Assembly: GCF_013868055.1 (NCBI RefSeq) | Contig: NZ_JACEOL010000014.1 | Location: forward strand, 81,297 to 145,296 | Reading direction: 5' to 3' | DNA from: Thermoactinomyces mirandus | Lineage (GTDB): Bacteria > Bacillota > Bacilli > Thermoactinomycetales > Thermoactinomycetaceae | Length of the DNA stretch: 64,000 nt | Part shown: positions 26,754 to 36,037 of the stretch, piece after piece | Numbering within the stretch: position 1 is the stretch's first letter | Layout of the letters: each line of letters opens with the position of its first letter | Notes under the pieces: generated by a model | What the model was told of the DNA's origin: nothing | Databases searched by the model: none | Seen by the model: the letters and a program-made list of their open reading frames with translations, nothing else | Position numbers and translations under genes: made by a program

Positions 26754-28145
26754 TCATTGTTGGATTCGATCCCGGCGAAGCCATTTGGGATAATGGTTTT
26801 TTAACAGGCCTCCCGAGACTTTTCCCCAGCCAAGGGGATAACCGTCCACCGTGACAAGGGTCCAGCCTTTGGCAAGTGTTGCGGGCAGTGCTTCTCCTTG
26901 CAGATATCGTATCAGTTCGGGATCATCCCGCTCAAGGGCATGTACTTGCCGAACCTGGGCTGGTTGGCTTGACAGGGCGAGAGCGTGTGATGGAGCAAAA
27001 TGATTGCGTTTTGCCTGCCCTAAATACCTTCCGGGTCGTTCCACTCTCAATCCTTTGAGAGAAGGAAGTTCTTCGGGAACCTGATACAGATGCTCTCCGA
27101 AAACGGTGTAGGTATCCTTTAAAAAACTCTCCTCGACATAGGTATGCTCAACAAAGGTTTTCCAGACCTTTTTTGCCGAAGCCGAAACAGGCGGAAATTT
27201 GCCGGTACGCGGTTTTTTGATTTCCTGGTCAGCCGTTTTTTCGAGCAATACCACAAAATGGCCTTCTCCTTTTAAATGATGGGGCCACAGGCGGGCGGCC
27301 TCCTGCAGGGAAGGGTTTTCTTTGTCTGCCCACTCCGGGTGCCCCGGTTGGAAATGGGTTGCTTGGGCGATCGATTTTACCTGAAACTCGGGATGCTTTT
27401 CAAGAAATCTGGAGATCACGCCTTCGTTTTCCGAGGGGTTGAATGTACAGGTAGAGTAAACCAGACGGCCGCCAGGACGTAGCATGGGGGCAGCCGCTTC
27501 CAGGATCTGCGACTGCAGCAAGGCACATTTTTCAACGGCCCGCAAGCTCCATCTGTTGGAAGCTTCCGGATCTTTCCGAAACATCCCTTCTCCCGAACAG
27601 GGCGCATCAATTAAAATGCCATTAAAAAAATGTGTAAAGCGTTCCGTCAGATGTGCCGGATTTTCGTTCAGGACAACTGCATTTGTCACGCCGCAACGCT
27701 CGAGGTTTTCAACCAGTGCGTGAATGCGTTTGTTATCAATTTCATTGGCAACCAAAATTCCTTTTCCGCGCATTTGAGCTGCTAACTGGGTTGTCTTTCC
27801 TCCCGGAGCCGCACATAAATCGAGAATTTTTTCCCCTGGTTTGGCGGCCAGTGCTTCCGCTGGAGCCATGGCACTGGCATCCTGAATATAGTACAGACCG
27901 GCTGCGTGATAAACGTGTTTTCCCGGACGGTCCCGCTCATGGTCATAATAAAAGGCCTCTTTACACCATGGAACAGGTTCCAGTTGGAACGGCACCTTTT
28001 CTTTAAGCCTGTCCGGCCTGATCTTTAAGGTATTGACACGCAGGCTTCGGATCGGAGCATGCTGATATGTATTGAGAAAAGCAGGGTATTCATCTTTTAA
28101 CAGAAATTGCATCAGTTGCAAAAAATCTTGCGGAAGAGATTGCAC
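26754..28145 (-). CDS. rsmF: 16S/23S rRNA (cytosine-5) methyltransferase, RsmF family
   Basis: A NOL1/NOP2/Sun-type m5C methyltransferase. An N-terminal RNA-binding domain (1-100) precedes the Rossmann domain, with SAM site DLCAAPGGKTTQLA, DAPCSGEGMFRKDP (Pro-Cys motif IV) and the nucleophile Cys in VYSTCTFNPSENE. About 150 C-terminal residues form the RsmF-type extension with a PUA-like end (GYPLGWGKVSGGLLKNHYPKWLR). 463 residues is typical. GGAGGAAC precedes the ATG. The exact cytosine target is inferred only from family. Confidence 0.92.
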   Translation of the reverse strand: MQSLPQDFLQLMQFLLKDEYPAFLNTYQHAPIRSLRVNTLKIRPDRLKEKVPFQLEPVPWCKEAFYYDHERDRPGKHVYHAAGLYYIQDASAMAPAEALAAKPGEKILDLCAAPGGKTTQLAAQMRGKGILVANEIDNKRIHALVENLERCGVTNAVVLNENPAHLTERFTHFFNGILIDAPCSGEGMFRKDPEASNRWSLRAVEKCALLQSQILEAAAPMLRPGGRLVYSTCTFNPSENEGVISRFLEKHPEFQVKSIAQATHFQPGHPEWADKENPSLQEAARLWPHHLKGEGHFVVLLEKTADQEIKKPRTGKFPPVSASAKKVWKTFVEHTYVEESFLKDTYTVFGEHLYQVPEELPSLKGLRVERPGRYLGQAKRNHFAPSHALALSSQPAQVRQVHALERDDPELIRYLQGEALPATLAKGWTLVTVDGYPLGWGKVSGGLLKNHYPKWLRRDRIQQ

Positions 28146-28240
28146 AATCGGTTCCTCCTTATTGGTCAGTCCGTCCTTCAGATAAGTTGATCATTATCTT
28201 ATCATAAATGTAAAAGAAAGACCCTCGCCCAAAAATTCTG

Positions 28241-29575
28241 TCATGCTTTAATTCCGTCCAGCTCGCGCAAGCGAAGTTGTGTCTGCAGTTGATCCAATAT
28301 TTCAATATATTTCTCCTTATCCCCTATTTTCTTCCAGCACTCGGACAAATTAAGCAGAATTCTTTCTTTCTGCCGTGAGAAATTATAGGAATTCGCGATT
28401 TTTAGCGCTTCATTGTAAGGGGAAGTGGCATACTGAAACTGATTGTTCTCGAGATAATAATCGCCCAAAGCCATTAATGATTCGCAGTAACGGTGGGCAT
28501 CATTGTATTGTTTTCCCCGGGCAACAGCCGCCGACAGGCTTTCGTAAGCATCCTGCCATCTTTCCATTTTGCTGTACAATTTTCCAAGCTGGGTCAAGGT
28601 GGTGACAAGCAGGTATTTTTTATCTTTTAATTTGTTTTCCAGACGAAGAGCCAATTGGTAACAGTTCTCAGCCGACTGGTAATCATTGGCGTTTTGCAGG
28701 ATATTTCCCCACACAGTAAGTAATTTAACAGCCCGTTCATGTGTGCCGTTGGTACGGGCTATATATAATCCTTCGCGAGCATATGACAGTGCCTGGTTAA
28801 TTCCCTTCTTTCGATTTAATAAAGTAGCCTTCAGTTCATACATGCTAAGCTTTACTTCGAGGCTATCAATCTGCTGAATCTCGGACCACAGTTCATTAAG
28901 GATCTGCAAGGCTTCATCCGTACGGTACATTTTTTCCAGGTAAGACACCTTGGCAATGGACAAATAATATTTTATATCAGCCCGGTCATTTCCAGGCTTG
29001 AATGTTTTCAATCCCCGATTGTTATATTCCAGTGCTTTATTCAAATCGTTATCCCTAAAATAGTAGATTTTTCCCAATTCATACAAGCAGGCAGATTTTA
29101 TATTGGATTCGGTCGACGTATTTTTTTCGTCGATGAATTGAATCGATTGGAGGAGATACTTTTCTGCTCTTTTCAGCTTGTTTTTCTTTACATAACAAAG
29201 TCCTTTTAAATACAAGATGACATCCATATATTGGCCTTTGCATTGTTTCTGTAATTCCCGGAGGCGTTCCAATGCACCGTCACAATCCAGGTTGATACAG
29301 GTTTCAATAAGAAAAAGAAGAATCTTGATCTGGTTATTGGTTTCATTTTCCCGATGAATCAATTCAGGGATCTGGGAAACATCATAACCCAGTTTTTGGC
29401 AGTAATAAAGGCGGTTTTGTGGTTTTACTGTCGGCACACCGCGTTCAATACTGGAAATGGTAGCGAAAGAAATATGTTCATCCTCTAAATCTTTTAAACG
29501 CAGCCCCCGTTTTTTACGGATTTTCCGCAACGCTTCACCAAAAGCTTTCAGGTCATCTTTGTTCAAGTGTATCAC
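28241..29575 (-). CDS. HTH-TPR transcriptional regulator (RRNPP-like)
   Basis: An N-terminal Cro/C1-type helix-turn-helix (about residues 8-68, with GEALRKIRKKRGLRLKDLE and ATISSIERG) is joined to a long array of tetratricopeptide repeats (about 90-435; for example LYELGKIYYFRDNDLNKALE, and ALGDYYLENNQFQ). This architecture is that of peptide-sensing regulators such as PlcR, NprR and PrgX. No secreted pro-peptide gene with a signal sequence lies beside it. The start is GTG with GAGG directly upstream, but a TTG three codons later is better spaced; the exact start is uncertain. Targets unknown. Confidence 0.85.
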   Translation of the reverse strand: MIHLNKDDLKAFGEALRKIRKKRGLRLKDLEDEHISFATISSIERGVPTVKPQNRLYYCQKLGYDVSQIPELIHRENETNNQIKILLFLIETCINLDCDGALERLRELQKQCKGQYMDVILYLKGLCYVKKNKLKRAEKYLLQSIQFIDEKNTSTESNIKSACLYELGKIYYFRDNDLNKALEYNNRGLKTFKPGNDRADIKYYLSIAKVSYLEKMYRTDEALQILNELWSEIQQIDSLEVKLSMYELKATLLNRKKGINQALSYAREGLYIARTNGTHERAVKLLTVWGNILQNANDYQSAENCYQLALRLENKLKDKKYLLVTTLTQLGKLYSKMERWQDAYESLSAAVARGKQYNDAHRYCESLMALGDYYLENNQFQYATSPYNEALKIANSYNFSRQKERILLNLSECWKKIGDKEKYIEILDQLQTQLRLRELDGIKA

Positions 29576-29839
29576 CCTCTTGTATTTATCATATTTAGTA
29601 ATCTCATATTTGTCTATATATTCTGTGCAAGGAATTATAAATTTTAATATTTGTCCATTTTGTTAATTAAAGAAATCGTTTTTTTATCGGTTTTTTGGCG
29701 GAAAATCGCTTTATTTAAAACAGAAAATCTTTAGTTTAAATAAATGGGTTATCTTTACTGCTGTTTCTGATTGCGATAGGAATAAATTAAGATTATATAG
29801 AAACACCTAGAAAATCAAACTGGAAAGGTTTTGAATCAG

Positions 29840-30799
29840 ATGAAACTTCCTATCTCATTCGAACAGGTTGTTGTTGCAAGGAAACGGATTCAGGGCAACA
29901 TTCACCCGACTCCAGTCATCACTTCCCGTACGCTTGATGAATGGGCGGGGTGTAAAGTATTCCTCAAATGCGAAAACCTGCAACGAACCGGATCTTTTAA
30001 ATTTCGCGGAGCATACCACGCGATTGGCCAGCTGACTCCGGAGCAGAAAAAACGAGGTATCATTGCTTTTTCTTCAGGAAATCATGCTCAGGCGACAGCT
30101 CTGGCGGCCCGTCTTCTCGGCGTTCCGGCTGTGATCTCTATGCCGGCTGATGCCCCACAAGTAAAAATAGTAGCGACACGTGGTTATGGCGCTGAAACTG
30201 TTTTTTATAACCGGTTTACGGAGGACCGGGAAGAAGTGACACGCCGTATTGCGGAAAAACGGCAATTGACGCTTATTCCGCCATATAATCACCCCGATAT
30301 CATGGCAGGAGCGGGGACGGCCGCCATGGAACTACTGGAACAAGTTTCCGATCTGGGTGCCGTCATTACTCCGGTTGGTGGGGGCGGTCTTCTCTCCGGA
30401 ACCGCTGTTGCCTCAAAGAGGATGTCCTCCGGTATTTCTGTTTTCGGAGTTGAACCGGAAAACGCTGATGATACCCGCCGTTCGCTCCTTGCAGGACGAC
30501 GTCTGACCATTCCGGCTCCCGAAACGATTGCCGATGGTCTTCGCATCACCACACCTGGAGAACTTACTTTTCCAGTCATTCAATCCCATGTAGATGACAT
30601 TGTGACGGTCAGCGAAAAGATGATCAAAGAAGCGGTCCGTTTTGCCATCATGCGTCTGAAGTTGGTAATAGAACCTTCCGGTGCCGTCCCGTTAGCGGCA
30701 CTTCTTGACCGCCGTTTCCCGCGAAGTCTGCACCGTGTGGGTGTAATCGTCAGTGGTGGGAACATGGATCCGGCAGTCTTGGCCAGGCTGTTGGAATAG
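29840..30799 (+). CDS. Threonine/serine dehydratase-like PLP enzyme
   Basis: A fold-type II PLP enzyme. The PLP lysine lies in TGSFKFRGAYHA, the Asn loop in FSSGNHAQATALAA and the glycine-rich phosphate loop in TPVGGGGLLSGTA. At 319 residues it lacks the C-terminal regulatory ACT-like domains of biosynthetic IlvA, so it resembles catabolic threonine dehydratase (TdcB) or serine racemase. The ATG at 29840 fits GGAAAGG; a TTG at 29831 is too close to it. Not in an operon with the ilv genes. Confidence 0.88.
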   Translation: MKLPISFEQVVVARKRIQGNIHPTPVITSRTLDEWAGCKVFLKCENLQRTGSFKFRGAYHAIGQLTPEQKKRGIIAFSSGNHAQATALAARLLGVPAVISMPADAPQVKIVATRGYGAETVFYNRFTEDREEVTRRIAEKRQLTLIPPYNHPDIMAGAGTAAMELLEQVSDLGAVITPVGGGGLLSGTAVASKRMSSGISVFGVEPENADDTRRSLLAGRRLTIPAPETIADGLRITTPGELTFPVIQSHVDDIVTVSEKMIKEAVRFAIMRLKLVIEPSGAVPLAALLDRRFPRSLHRVGVIVSGGNMDPAVLARLLE

Positions 30800-30969
30800 G
30801 CCGGAGTTTTCTCCAATCCACTGATATGAAAGGATGGAGATGCTTGTTAACCTGAAGACGGAAAAACCCTGTTACTTTTGCATGTACAGGATCGGTTTCC
30901 AAGGTCTAGCCGCGTTTTGGGCAGGCAATACTGAAAGAAAGATGCAGAAAAGGAAATGGTGGTTTTCTG

Positions 30970-32457
30970 ATGAGCAAGGGTAAAACACCGTGGTGGCAGA
31001 ACAAAACGCTAAACAGTCATCTGGAAACAAATATAAAAATACTGAATGATATCCTGGGAGTCGGCAAAAGTTTTGACATGATCTGCCGTCGCACAAAGTT
31101 TTGGGGAAAAGCATGCGCTTTTTATTTTGTAGACGGTTTTGCCAAGGACATGATCATGAACCGGATCATGAACCGGCTGGCTGACTTGAAAGGGGAAGAT
31201 CTGAAGTCACAAGTAATCAGTCGCCTCCTGGACACAGAGATTGCCTATATTGAAGTGGATCAGACCGATAAACTGGGGGAAATTGTGAATGCCGTATTAT
31301 CCGGACCCACCGTTTTGCTGATTGACGGGGAAACGACTGCCATTATCATTGATGCCCGAACTTATCCCGTGCGCGGACCTGAAGAACCGGATACGGAAAG
31401 AGTGGTGCGGGGAGCACGGGATGGATTTGTAGAGACGATTATTTTTAACACGGCCCTGACCCGCCGCCATGTACGCGATCCCGGTTTGCGAATGGAGTAT
31501 TTGCAAGTGGGGCGCCGGTCAAAGACGGATATTTGCCTGGCTTATGTGGAGGATCTGGCAGATCCCCGCGTTGTGGAAGAACTCCGGACGTCGATTAAAA
31601 AGATCGATACCGACAGTTTGCATATGGCGGAAAAAACCCTGGAGGAACATCTGTTCAAGCGATATTGGAATCCCTACCCCATGGTCCGGTTTACGGAACG
31701 TCCGGATGTGGCCGCTGTTCATCTGATGGAGGGGCATGTCCTGATCTATGTGGATACTTCACCCAGTGTAATGATTACGCCCTCCACTTTTTTTCACCAT
31801 GTGCAGCATGCTGAGGAGTATCGCCAGAAACCGGTTGTTGGCGCGTTTATGCGCCTGGTTCGCCTGTTGGCGATGGGATTTTCCCTGTTTTTATTGCCGG
31901 TTTTTTATCTGATGACAATTCATGCCGAGTCCCTGCCTCCGCTTCTGCAGTTTATCGCCATTGAAAACAACGCCAGGCTCCCCTTGTTTTTGCAATTTGT
32001 AATTGCCGAAGTGTGGATTGAAATTTTGCGCATGGCTTCGATTCATACTCCATCGCCACTTGCGACAGCGATGGGATTAATTGCCGGGATATTATTGGGA
32101 GAAATCGCGATCAATGTGGGCTGGTTTGCTTCGGAAACCGTGTTGTATGTAGCGCTGGCGGTAATCGGAACATTTGCCACTCCCAGTTATGAGATGGGAG
32201 TGGCAAACAAGATTGTACGCCTGGGATTGCTGGCTGTAACCGCAATGTTCGGGATTGCCGGCTTTGTGATTGGCTGTGTGGCCCTGGTGATCTGGCTGGC
32301 CCGAATCAAAGTGCTGATCACTCCTTATTTATGGCCTTTGATTCCCTTTGACGGAAGAGCGTTGATTGATGTGCTGATCCGCTCACCTATGCCCAATAAA
32401 ACAAAACGGCCGAGTGCCATTTCCCGACAAGATCCTGACAGGCAACCGGAGAATTAA
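30970..32457 (+). CDS. spoVAF: GerA-family spore germination protein, SpoVAF-like
   Basis: A germinant-receptor A-subunit homologue in the spore inner membrane. The N-terminal soluble part (1-290) has GPTVLLIDGETTAIIIDARTYP and the family's TALTRRHVRDP segment; five or six membrane helices follow (about 295-460). The C-terminal PYLWPLIPFDGRALIDVLIR and IRSPMPNKTKRP ending are closest to SpoVAF rather than GerAA. It is not within a spoVA operon and no gerB/gerC-type genes adjoin it, so it is an orphan. A terminator follows at 32583. Confidence 0.88.
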   Translation: MSKGKTPWWQNKTLNSHLETNIKILNDILGVGKSFDMICRRTKFWGKACAFYFVDGFAKDMIMNRIMNRLADLKGEDLKSQVISRLLDTEIAYIEVDQTDKLGEIVNAVLSGPTVLLIDGETTAIIIDARTYPVRGPEEPDTERVVRGARDGFVETIIFNTALTRRHVRDPGLRMEYLQVGRRSKTDICLAYVEDLADPRVVEELRTSIKKIDTDSLHMAEKTLEEHLFKRYWNPYPMVRFTERPDVAAVHLMEGHVLIYVDTSPSVMITPSTFFHHVQHAEEYRQKPVVGAFMRLVRLLAMGFSLFLLPVFYLMTIHAESLPPLLQFIAIENNARLPLFLQFVIAEVWIEILRMASIHTPSPLATAMGLIAGILLGEIAINVGWFASETVLYVALAVIGTFATPSYEMGVANKIVRLGLLAVTAMFGIAGFVIGCVALVIWLARIKVLITPYLWPLIPFDGRALIDVLIRSPMPNKTKRPSAISRQDPDRQPEN

Positions 32458-32582
32458 AGTTACGCCGGTCTTGTCCCGCCTCCGTCCTGCAAGGCGGAAT
32501 GTTCTCTCAACCCGTTTTGCCTGTTTTCCCTTGTCTTCGCTTTGGGACTGTAAACCAATCCTTTTTTCTCCATTCGTTAATT

Positions 32583-32620
32583 GACAAGCTTTGGATAAGT
32601 TTCCATTGCTTGTCTTTTTT
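32583..32620 (+). terminator. Rho-independent terminator
   Basis: GACAAGC pairs with GCTTGTC over an 18-base loop and is followed by TTTTTT. It lies about 125 bases after the SpoVAF-like gene. The stretch 32621-32779 is very A+T rich and probably holds the promoter of the next gene; no clear box was fixed. Confidence 0.6.
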
Positions 32621-32779
32621 GTATTCGTCCAAGAACCGTTTATTTATAATGAATATTTTTTAAAAAATAAATGTTTAAAAATATCGTGAAATTAGATAAA
32701 ATAATTTTGATTAATCATAATTTATCATAAATATATTAAGTTGGGTATTTTACCCATCAGACATCGGGGAGGAGTTCAG

Positions 32780-34486
32780 ATGACACAAACAAATAAATTG
32801 TGGCTTCGTCATTATCCTCCACAAGTTCCTGCAACATTAACCTATCCGGATGTGCCAATAACACAGTTTCTAATCGATGCAGCCAATGACTATCCCAACC
32901 GGGAAGCATTGGTGTTTCTGGGAAAAAGCATGACATATCGCCAGCTTATGAATGATGTTTACCGCTTTGCACGGGCGTTGAGAAGACTGGGAGTCGGACA
33001 GGGTGAACGGGTCGGGATTATGCTTCCAAATTCGCCCCAGGCTGTAATTGCCAATTTTGCCTCTCTGTTTGTCGGTGCCATTGTCGTGCAGATTAACCCG
33101 CTCTATATGAGGAAAGAGTTGCTCCACCAGCTGCGTGATTCGGGTGCAGAAACCATCGTCTGTCTGGATCAGGTTTGGCCCAGAGTGCAAGAGGTAAAGC
33201 CGGAAACCGATCTGAAACGGATTATTGTAACCCGTTTAAGCGACTATCTCCTGTTTCCGAAAAATTGGCTCTATTCCTTCAAAACGAGATTTGAGGGGCA
33301 GCATGCAAGTATCAGATATGATTCGCAAACCTATTCGTTTCTCTCCTTAATAAGAAATGCCCCCTCGGACCCCATGGAACCGACCTGTCAGTCGACTGAA
33401 GATGTGGCACTTTTGCAGTACACTGGCGGAACAACCGGTCTGGCCAAAGGTGCGATGCTCACACACCGGAATCTGGTTGCCAATTGCTGTCAGGCGGAAG
33501 CCTGGCTGTACAAAACAAGGCGTGATCAACACTATTCTTTTGTTGGTGCCTTGCCTTTTTTCCACGTTTATGGCCTGACCGCCGTGATGAATCTGGCGAT
33601 GAGAATGGCCGCCAGAATTATTCTGGTTCCGAAGTTTGATCTGGATCTGGTTCTCAGGCTGATTGCCAAATACAAACCTTCTTTTTTCCCTGGAGCCCCG
33701 ACCATGTATGTCGGTTTGATCAACCATCCGAAAATCAGCCGCTACGACCTGTCATCAATTGAGGCGTGTCTGAGCGGTTCGGCTCCACTACCGCTGGAGG
33801 TGCAGGAACAGTTTGAAAAAATATCCGGCGGGGTCCTGGTGGAAGGTTACGGGATGACGGAAACGTCGCCGGTTACCCATTCCAATCTGCTGTGGGACCG
33901 CAAGAAAAGCGGAACAATCGGCATTCCGTGGCCTGATACCGATGCACGAATTGTGGATATGAACACTGGTGAGATTCTGCCTCCGGGCAAGCAAGGAGAA
34001 CTGCAGGTAAAAGGGCCGCAAGTGATGAAAGGGTACTGGAGGCGGCCGCAGGAAACGGAAAAAGTGCTGAAGGACGGATGGCTGAGTACCGGAGATATTG
34101 CCAGGATGGATGAAGATGGATACTTCTATATCATGGATCGCAAGAAAGATGTCATTATTGCAGGCGGATTCAATATCTATCCCCGCGAGGTGGAAGATAT
34201 CCTCTATGAACATGAAGCCGTCCAGGAAGCCGCTGTTATTGGAATCAAAGATGATTACCGGGGAGAGACAGTCAAGGCGTATGTCGTGCTGAAAAAGGGG
34301 AAATACGTGACGGCTGGAGAACTGGATCGCTTTTGCCGTGGCCGACTGGCCAAATATAAAGTTCCCCGGGTGTATGAATTTTGCAACGAACTTCCCAAAA
34401 GCTCAGTAGGAAAAGTATTGCGCCGGGTTTTATCGGAAGAGGAAAAAAAGAAGCAATTACCGTCTGACTACAAGCAGGATGCTTAA
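32780..34486 (+). CDS. lcfA: Long-chain-fatty-acid-CoA ligase
   Basis: An ANL-superfamily enzyme that activates fatty acids to acyl-CoA for beta-oxidation. The AMP/ATP signature is LLQYTGGTTGLAKGAML, motif II is VEGYGMTETSPV, the hinge is STGDIARMDEDGY and MDRKKDVII, and the C-terminal catalytic lysine lies in LPKSSVGKVLRR. 568 residues is the usual size. The ATG at 32780 follows GGGGAGGAG. It is followed by fadR and etfBA as in the B. subtilis lcfA cluster. Confidence 0.95.
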   Translation: MTQTNKLWLRHYPPQVPATLTYPDVPITQFLIDAANDYPNREALVFLGKSMTYRQLMNDVYRFARALRRLGVGQGERVGIMLPNSPQAVIANFASLFVGAIVVQINPLYMRKELLHQLRDSGAETIVCLDQVWPRVQEVKPETDLKRIIVTRLSDYLLFPKNWLYSFKTRFEGQHASIRYDSQTYSFLSLIRNAPSDPMEPTCQSTEDVALLQYTGGTTGLAKGAMLTHRNLVANCCQAEAWLYKTRRDQHYSFVGALPFFHVYGLTAVMNLAMRMAARIILVPKFDLDLVLRLIAKYKPSFFPGAPTMYVGLINHPKISRYDLSSIEACLSGSAPLPLEVQEQFEKISGGVLVEGYGMTETSPVTHSNLLWDRKKSGTIGIPWPDTDARIVDMNTGEILPPGKQGELQVKGPQVMKGYWRRPQETEKVLKDGWLSTGDIARMDEDGYFYIMDRKKDVIIAGGFNIYPREVEDILYEHEAVQEAAVIGIKDDYRGETVKAYVVLKKGKYVTAGELDRFCRGRLAKYKVPRVYEFCNELPKSSVGKVLRRVLSEEEKKKQLPSDYKQDA

Positions 34487-34545
34487 AAACATAAAAAATT
34501 CAAATAATACACTTTATTCAACTTTGCAAAATCTGTTCAAATGAA

Positions 34546-34574
34546 TTGACAATTAAAAATGTTTATCCTAAACT
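34546..34574 (+). promoter_or_regulatory. Candidate sigma-A promoter of fadR-etfBA
   Basis: TTGACA (34546-34551), a 17-base spacer and TAAACT (34569-34574). The predicted start point falls at the edge of the FadR operator. Confidence 0.65.
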
Positions 34575-34579
34575 TAAAT

Positions 34580-34597
34580 TGAATGAATAGTCATTCA
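34580..34597. promoter_or_regulatory. FadR operator
   Basis: TGAATGAATAGTCATTCA is a near-perfect palindrome that fits the known B. subtilis FadR (YsiA) box TGAATGAMTANTCATTCA. It starts six bases after the -10 box and 27 bases before fadR, so autorepression, relieved by long-chain acyl-CoA, is the expected mechanism. Confidence 0.9.
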
Positions 34598-34623
34598 TAT
34601 GAAGCAAGAGAGGAATTTTGACA

Positions 34624-35208
34624 ATGGCCAAACGGACAGGAGAAAAGTATGAGGCCATTATTGAGGCTGCTGTACGAGTCATTGCCGAAAATGGATATCA
34701 CAACGCCCAAGTATCAAAAATTGCCCGTGAAGCCAAAGTGGCAGATGGTACCATTTACCTTTATTTCAAAAACAAGGACGATGTTTTGATTTCCCTGTTT
34801 AATGAGAAGATGGGTTCCTTCATTACCAGTGTGGAAAAAGCGATAAGCAAGGAAGCCTCTCCTGTGGAGCAGTTGCGAAAGTTGATCCGGCTTCATTTCA
34901 AGCACCTTGAAAAGGACCGCAAGCTGGCACTGGTGACACAAATTGAGCTCCGGCAGGCAAATCCTGAAGTGAGAAAAGGAATTGGGAAAGTGTTAAAAAG
35001 ATACTTCATTGTCATCGATAGCATCCTTGAAAAAGGAAAAAGTTCAGGTGTATTTTACGAAGATTTGGACATTCGCATCGCTCGCAAAATGGTTTTTGGC
35101 ACATTGGATGAAACGGTGACATCGTGGATCATGAATGATTTCAAGTACAGTTTGTCAGATCAGGCAGATGCCATACACCGATTGTTTATTCATGGAATGA
35201 GCAAATAG
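34624..35208 (+). CDS. fadR: Fatty-acid-responsive TetR-family regulator FadR
   Basis: A 194-residue TetR repressor. The N-terminal helix-turn-helix (about 8-55: AIIEAAVRVIAENGYHNAQV and GTIYLYFKNKDD) is followed by the ligand-binding helical domain that in FadR binds long-chain acyl-CoA. Family, gene neighbourhood (lcfA, etfBA) and the matching palindrome upstream all point to FadR. ATG at 34624 is preferred over a TTG two codons earlier for its spacing to AGAGAGG. fadB, found after fadR in B. subtilis, is absent. Confidence 0.93.
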   Translation: MAKRTGEKYEAIIEAAVRVIAENGYHNAQVSKIAREAKVADGTIYLYFKNKDDVLISLFNEKMGSFITSVEKAISKEASPVEQLRKLIRLHFKHLEKDRKLALVTQIELRQANPEVRKGIGKVLKRYFIVIDSILEKGKSSGVFYEDLDIRIARKMVFGTLDETVTSWIMNDFKYSLSDQADAIHRLFIHGMSK

Positions 35209-35238
35209 AAAATGCCAAAGAGCTAGGGGGAGTGGGAG

Positions 35239-36018
35239 ATGGACATCCTGGTTTGTTTAAAACAGACATTTGACACAGAAGAACAAATTACCATTGAAAA
35301 TGGACAGATCAGTGAGGATGGCGTTGAATTTGTGATCAATCCTTATGATGAATACGCGGTGGAAGAAGCGATTCGCCTGAAACAGGAACACGGCGGAGAA
35401 GTCACCGTTCTTACCATCGGCCCGGAACGGGCGGAACAGGCTGTCCGCACAGCGATGGCAATGGGAGCGGATAAAGGCGTCATACTCGATACCGAAGATC
35501 TGGATGAAGAGATGGATGAACATTCAGTCGCCCATCTTCTTGCAGCAATGATTGAAGAAGAAGATCTGGAATATGACATCATTTTGTGCGGCTATATGGC
35601 AGTCGACGACGGGGCTGCCCAAGTGGGGCCCAGACTGGCGGAACTGCTTGACATTCCCCATATCTCCACCATTACCAAATTGGAAATCAAGGATGAAAAG
35701 GTAATTGTGGAAAAAGATGCGGAAGGAGATGTTGAACACATTGAGTCGAAGCTGCCGATTTTGGTGACAGCGCAGCAAGGTTTGAATGATCCTCGTTATC
35801 CTTCGCTTCCGGGAATCATGAAGGCGAAAAAGAAACCGATTTCCCGTCTGGATCTGGATGATCTTGACCTTGATGAGGAAGACATCCAGGCCAAAACGGA
35901 AACACTGGAAATCTTTTTGCCGCCCAAAAAACAGGCCGGAAAAATCCTGCAAGGGGATATAAAGGACCAGGCCAGGAAACTTGTCCGGCTGTTGCACTCT
36001 GAAGCAAAGGTAATCTAA
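35239..36018 (+). CDS. etfB: Electron transfer flavoprotein beta subunit
   Basis: EtfB binds AMP and, with EtfA, accepts electrons from acyl-CoA dehydrogenases. The 259 residues show DILVCLKQTFDTE at the start, NPYDEYAVEEAIRLKQ, GADKGVIL and the ETF beta signature region around VEKDAEGDVEHIESKLP. GGGGGAGTGGGAG precedes the ATG. It lies in the predicted fadR-etfB-etfA operon. Confidence 0.95.
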   Translation: MDILVCLKQTFDTEEQITIENGQISEDGVEFVINPYDEYAVEEAIRLKQEHGGEVTVLTIGPERAEQAVRTAMAMGADKGVILDTEDLDEEMDEHSVAHLLAAMIEEEDLEYDIILCGYMAVDDGAAQVGPRLAELLDIPHISTITKLEIKDEKVIVEKDAEGDVEHIESKLPILVTAQQGLNDPRYPSLPGIMKAKKKPISRLDLDDLDLDEEDIQAKTETLEIFLPPKKQAGKILQGDIKDQARKLVRLLHSEAKVI

Positions 36019-36037
36019 TAGCGAGGGGGAGCAAACG

